This document shows positions 56,985-60,215 of a stretch of 60,215 nucleotides of DNA, in pieces. Numbering within the stretch: the first letter of the stretch is position 1; the number at the start of each line of letters is the position of its first letter. The stretch is from assembly GCF_002095315.1 (NCBI RefSeq), contig NZ_MLFN01000019.1, positions 1-60,215 of the forward strand. Reading direction: 5' to 3'. This stretch comes from Pantoea conspicua (GTDB lineage: Bacteria > Pseudomonadota > Gammaproteobacteria > Enterobacterales > Enterobacteriaceae). The position numbers and the translations under genes are program-made. The notes under the pieces were generated by a model, which ran no database searches, was not told the DNA's origin, and saw nothing but the letters and a program-made list of their open reading frames with translations.

Positions 56985-59939
56985 ATGAATAATAAACTTA
57001 GAGTGAGCAGAATAGCAAAAATGCTAACGCTGGCCAGCGGCGTGAGCATTATGCCCGGTTTCGGTAGTGCGGCGATGACAGGAAGCCAGACGGGCAGCGA
57101 TATTTCGTTACCAGACGGTACCATGCTGATTGCGGATAAAATTCTGAATGGCGGGCTATATGGTATTCTTGTGCCAAACGTCTCTTCCGCTAAAGTTGCT
57201 GTGGGTACTGGCAGTACCGTTCGCGTTACTGATACCGACCATTTTGCCCAGGGCATTATTTTAAAAGGACCGAACACTCTTTTTACTGCTGACAAACTGA
57301 TTGTTAGCGTATCAGGCAAAACAGCCAGTGCGTTTGAGGTTACCGGTAAACAGGCCAGCGCTGATTTAGGCACTGGCAGTTCGATCACCTCCGTAGGAAC
57401 AGGTAGCGGATTTGCTGATGGCGTAACGGTGAGCAATGCCTCAAGCCTCACAGCAGAAGAACTGCAAATTTCTACCCAGGGCACCAACGGCACGGGGCTG
57501 CATGTTTCTGGCTATGGCAGTCAGGCCAGTCTGGGAAATGACAGTGACATTCAGACTAATGGCAGCAACAGCTATGGCGTCCGGGTTGATGCATTGACAG
57601 GTGTGGCCACAGGCAGTGCCCCGTTACTGACAGCAAATCACCTCACCATCCATACGCTGGGTAACAGTTCACAGGGCATCGATATTCAGGCAAACAGCAC
57701 AGTCGAACTCGGCAGCAATTCTGCCATTACCACCACCGGCGACTCCTCTGGTGGAGTATGGAGTCTGGGCAATTTAACAGCAGATCACCTGACCATCAGC
57801 ACGGCAGGTATGGAATCTGAAGGTCTGTCTGTCAGAGGGAACGGGTTTGCCAGTATTGGTGCGGGTAGCGTCGTTGCTACCGCTCAGAGCGGAGCCATAG
57901 TGGCGATGGGCAAGAGCGCTACGTTAAATTTCTTCGGCACTGAAACAGAACGCAACATGCTGCAGTCCGCCGGATTATATGGCGCGTTATCGCAGGCAGC
58001 AGGCGCGACGGTAAACCTGCTCAACACCGATATTATCATGAAGAGTGTCAACACCATCGGGTATGGTTTGCTGGCAATAGGCGGTCAACTCAATGGTAAA
58101 AATGTGAACATCAAGGGCTTAGCTGACAGCACATATGGTGTCTACGCCCTGGCCGGTGGGCAGATTCATCTTCAGGGTGACCTGAATATTGATATGGGTT
58201 CGCCTGAAGGCGTTGCGATGTCCACTGAGCACCTTGATGGCTATGCGCCAGGCATGATCAACGCTGACGGCAGGATGACCATAACCGGAAGCGTTATGTC
58301 TCAGGGCGGATTAATCGATCTGAACTTTGCCTCTGGCTCGCTTTGGGCCGGCAGCGCCTCCAGCGATAAAATCAATAACGGCCATCTTAATGTAAACCTG
58401 AACGACAGCGAGTGGCGAGTGGCTGGAAATTCCGTGCTCGATAACCTGCAAATGAATCAGTCCCTGGTTGATTTGACTGCCGCCACCGACGATAGTAACT
58501 ATTCAACCCTGACCGTTGCGAACCTGAGTGGCAGCGGCGATTTTGCGTTACGCACCAATCTGGCTGGAGAAGGGAACGGCGTTTATAATAATGGCGATAA
58601 AGTCGTAGTGACCGAAAGCAGTGCGGGTGATTATAGGTTGTTAATTCAAAACCGGGGCAGTGCCGTCACTAACGGTAATGAAGTGTTGACTGTAGTCGCC
58701 ACACCCGATGGCGTTGCCACATTTAAAGGGGTTTCGGATGTCGAACTGGGCGGTTATGTTTATACCGTCAATAAGCAGGGTACTAACTGGGTACTCTCCT
58801 CACCAAAAGCTGAAGCCGAAACGCCAGATGTACCGGCGGATGGTGCTGAAGCATCGCCAGCAACACCTTCCGTACCGGATAAAGAGATCGATGACAGCAG
58901 CGTGTTGCCCACTGCCCCAGCGGAAGTACCGCCAGCAACACCTTCCGTACCAGATAAAGAGCACGATGACAGCAGCGTATTGCCCACTGCCCCAGCGGAA
59001 GTACCGCCCGGAGATAGTGGCCCGACGGTCATTAGCAGAACGGCCAATGCTGGCGCGAATTTCCTTAATATTGGTTATCTGATCAATTACGCCGAAACCC
59101 AAACACTGATGCAACGAATGGGTGACGTTCGTCAGAGTAAAACCGGTGGCAATGTCTGGCTGCGTGGGATTGGTGGTCGTTTCAGCGGCTTTGCGAGCGG
59201 TAAATTAAGTCACTTCAGTATGAACTATACCGGCTATCAATTCGGTGTAGATAAACGTGTGTCCGAAGAGATCCCAGTTTATCTCGGCCTGTTTATGGGT
59301 GCGACCGAAGCATCACCACACTACAAAAGCGGTAACGGTACCACGCGATCCAGTCACGTTGGCCTCTATAGCACCTGGATGAATGACAACGGCTATTATG
59401 CCGATGGTATAGTGAAATTTAACCGGCTAAGAAACCAGTTTAGCGTCAACGACACGCAACAAAATAAAATTTCGGGAACAAATGCGTCATACGGTTTAAG
59501 TGCATCACTCGAAGCAGGAAAAAAAATCAGTTTCTCAGAAGAGGCTAATGGCTTTTATCTGGAACCCCAGTTACAGATGACCGCGGGTCATCAGGATAGC
59601 AGTTCGCTTCGGGCATCGAATGGCCTGAACATCAATCTTTCTAGCTATAAATCAGTCCTGGGCCGGGCCGGTGTGCTGGCAGGCTATGAGATTAATCAAA
59701 GCGGTTATAATCTCAATAGCTATTTTAAGACAGGAGTGATGCGTGAGTTTTCAGGCGGCGCTCATTACACTTTGAATAGTTCACGTGAGAACCTGTCCTT
59801 CAAAGGTAACGGCTGGAATAACGGTGTTGGTGTCAGTGCTCAGCTTAATAATCACACTCTGTTTGTGGAAGCTGATCGCATTGATGGTAATCGTTTCAAT
59901 CAAAGTCAGATTAACGCAGGTTATCGTTTCAGTTTTTAA
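56985..59939 (+). CDS. Autotransporter with beta-helix passenger and C-terminal barrel
   Basis: This 984-residue protein has a signal-like N-terminus (to about residue 30), a passenger to ~620 rich in Gly, Ser, Thr and Asn with irregular repeats of the form LTADHLTISTAG / SxxELGSNSAITTTGDSSGG, typical of a right-handed beta-helix. A Pro-rich linker follows (residues ~620-685), then an autotransporter beta-barrel (~690-984) ending in the outer-membrane signature YRFSF. It is a type V secreted surface protein of the AidA/pertactin-like group, probably an adhesin or biofilm factor. No protease triad was seen. AAGGAAG is 11 nt before the ATG. It stands alone. Confidence 0.9.
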   Translation: MNNKLRVSRIAKMLTLASGVSIMPGFGSAAMTGSQTGSDISLPDGTMLIADKILNGGLYGILVPNVSSAKVAVGTGSTVRVTDTDHFAQGIILKGPNTLFTADKLIVSVSGKTASAFEVTGKQASADLGTGSSITSVGTGSGFADGVTVSNASSLTAEELQISTQGTNGTGLHVSGYGSQASLGNDSDIQTNGSNSYGVRVDALTGVATGSAPLLTANHLTIHTLGNSSQGIDIQANSTVELGSNSAITTTGDSSGGVWSLGNLTADHLTISTAGMESEGLSVRGNGFASIGAGSVVATAQSGAIVAMGKSATLNFFGTETERNMLQSAGLYGALSQAAGATVNLLNTDIIMKSVNTIGYGLLAIGGQLNGKNVNIKGLADSTYGVYALAGGQIHLQGDLNIDMGSPEGVAMSTEHLDGYAPGMINADGRMTITGSVMSQGGLIDLNFASGSLWAGSASSDKINNGHLNVNLNDSEWRVAGNSVLDNLQMNQSLVDLTAATDDSNYSTLTVANLSGSGDFALRTNLAGEGNGVYNNGDKVVVTESSAGDYRLLIQNRGSAVTNGNEVLTVVATPDGVATFKGVSDVELGGYVYTVNKQGTNWVLSSPKAEAETPDVPADGAEASPATPSVPDKEIDDSSVLPTAPAEVPPATPSVPDKEHDDSSVLPTAPAEVPPGDSGPTVISRTANAGANFLNIGYLINYAETQTLMQRMGDVRQSKTGGNVWLRGIGGRFSGFASGKLSHFSMNYTGYQFGVDKRVSEEIPVYLGLFMGATEASPHYKSGNGTTRSSHVGLYSTWMNDNGYYADGIVKFNRLRNQFSVNDTQQNKISGTNASYGLSASLEAGKKISFSEEANGFYLEPQLQMTAGHQDSSSLRASNGLNINLSSYKSVLGRAGVLAGYEINQSGYNLNSYFKTGVMREFSGGAHYTLNSSRENLSFKGNGWNNGVGVSAQLNNHTLFVEADRIDGNRFNQSQINAGYRFSF
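58861..59010 (+). repeat. 75-bp tandem repeat in the autotransporter linker
   Basis: Two adjacent 75-bp copies (58861-58935 and 58936-59010) differ at only a few bases. Each encodes 25 residues with the core VPDKE(I/H)DDSSVLPTAP. Being a multiple of 3, copy number can change without breaking the frame, altering linker length between passenger and barrel. Confidence 0.92.
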
Positions 59940-60215
59940 ACATCATTACGATCGCTAATTAACTACTGATTTGTTTGAAATGAAGCGAAAAATGCTTAGT
60001 AATCGTTACGGCAGGCTGACCGGCGCTATCAATGAACGAGCCAATAACGAACACTACTGGCTTAAAAATTTAACTGGCCGCATTCGAAGCGATCATAAAC
60101 ATGATCACGATTTGGTCGGTAAAAAAGTCCGCGTAAAGATGAAACAGACAGTGACGATGGCCAGACAGAATGGATGTTGATCGGTTAATTTTCATTCGGT
60201 AGGACACTCCCAGAG
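59940..60215. other. Window end after the autotransporter
   Basis: A 69-codon plus-strand frame (59971-60180) is open and basic but has no ribosome site and no family match, so I do not call it a gene. No terminator is seen. Confidence 0.4.

Noticed and set aside
59971..60180. 69-codon basic frame after the autotransporter
   Set aside because: No ribosome site or family match; kept only as a note.
1..60215. CRISPR array, tRNA, rRNA, insertion sequence or prophage
   Set aside because: No spaced repeat array, no cloverleaf-like gene with CCA-type ends, no transposase and no phage structural gene were seen on reading; the recombinase is Cre-like and not part of a visible prophage.

Overview
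The window looks like accessory DNA of a plant- or insect-associated member of the Enterobacterales, most likely Pantoea or another Erwiniaceae. The evidence is two H-NS paralogues plus an Hha-type protein, a FeoA-FeoB iron(II) operon, a chaperone-usher fimbrial operon, an Ahr-type aldehyde reductase, a YdeP-type molybdoenzyme, and a tyrosine recombinase close to phage P1 Cre. I see no rRNA, tRNA, ribosomal, replication or central housekeeping gene in 60 kb. Together with a Cre-like recombinase beside a lox-like site, this suggests a large plasmid rather than core chromosome. That is inference; no replication or partition gene is visible.

Layout. 0-12 kb: a broken chemotaxis receptor; an operon MFS exporter -> EamA exporter -> metallo-beta-lactamase-fold protein, divergent from an HxlR regulator; a membrane phosphoesterase; a frameshifted Tat-exported bicupin (oxalate decarboxylase type); a frameshifted YdeP-type molybdopterin oxidoreductase; an acyltransferase divergent from an SGNH hydrolase. 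12-24 kb: an orphan RND pump (frameshifted), a KGG stress protein, a second decayed chemoreceptor, Ahr, a UlaG-like hydrolase followed by a GlxA-type regulator, then two H-NS genes flanking a diguanylate cyclase and a VOC protein. 24-28.4 kb: a gene-poor stretch with a few small genes and remnants.

28.4-34 kb: feoA-feoB (no feoC seen), then the Cre-like recombinase with a perfect 13-8-13 lox-like site and a second large inverted repeat upstream, then a secreted NTF2-like protein. 34-40 kb: a six-gene fimbrial operon with an attenuator-like hairpin after the first pilin and a usher broken by two frameshifts. 40-47 kb: a receiver protein translationally coupled to a giant Ser/Thr kinase-ATPase-histidine kinase that is now broken. 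47-54 kb: a DUF1471 protein, an amidase remnant, a GNAT acetyltransferase divergent from a LysR regulator, a Fic protein with repeated putative operator boxes, a third chemoreceptor remnant, a fused ArnE/ArnF-like remnant, and an inositol-dehydrogenase-like Gfo/Idh enzyme divergent from its LacI-type regulator. 54-60 kb: AT-rich DNA around an hha-like gene, then a 984-residue autotransporter with a 75-bp tandem repeat.

A caution for all users: seven genes or gene positions are broken by a single missing base, in most cases inside a short homopolymer, while the rest of the gene is intact. That pattern fits systematic sequencing error better than gene decay. True decay is better supported for the two other chemoreceptor remnants, the amidase and the ArnE/ArnF fusion.
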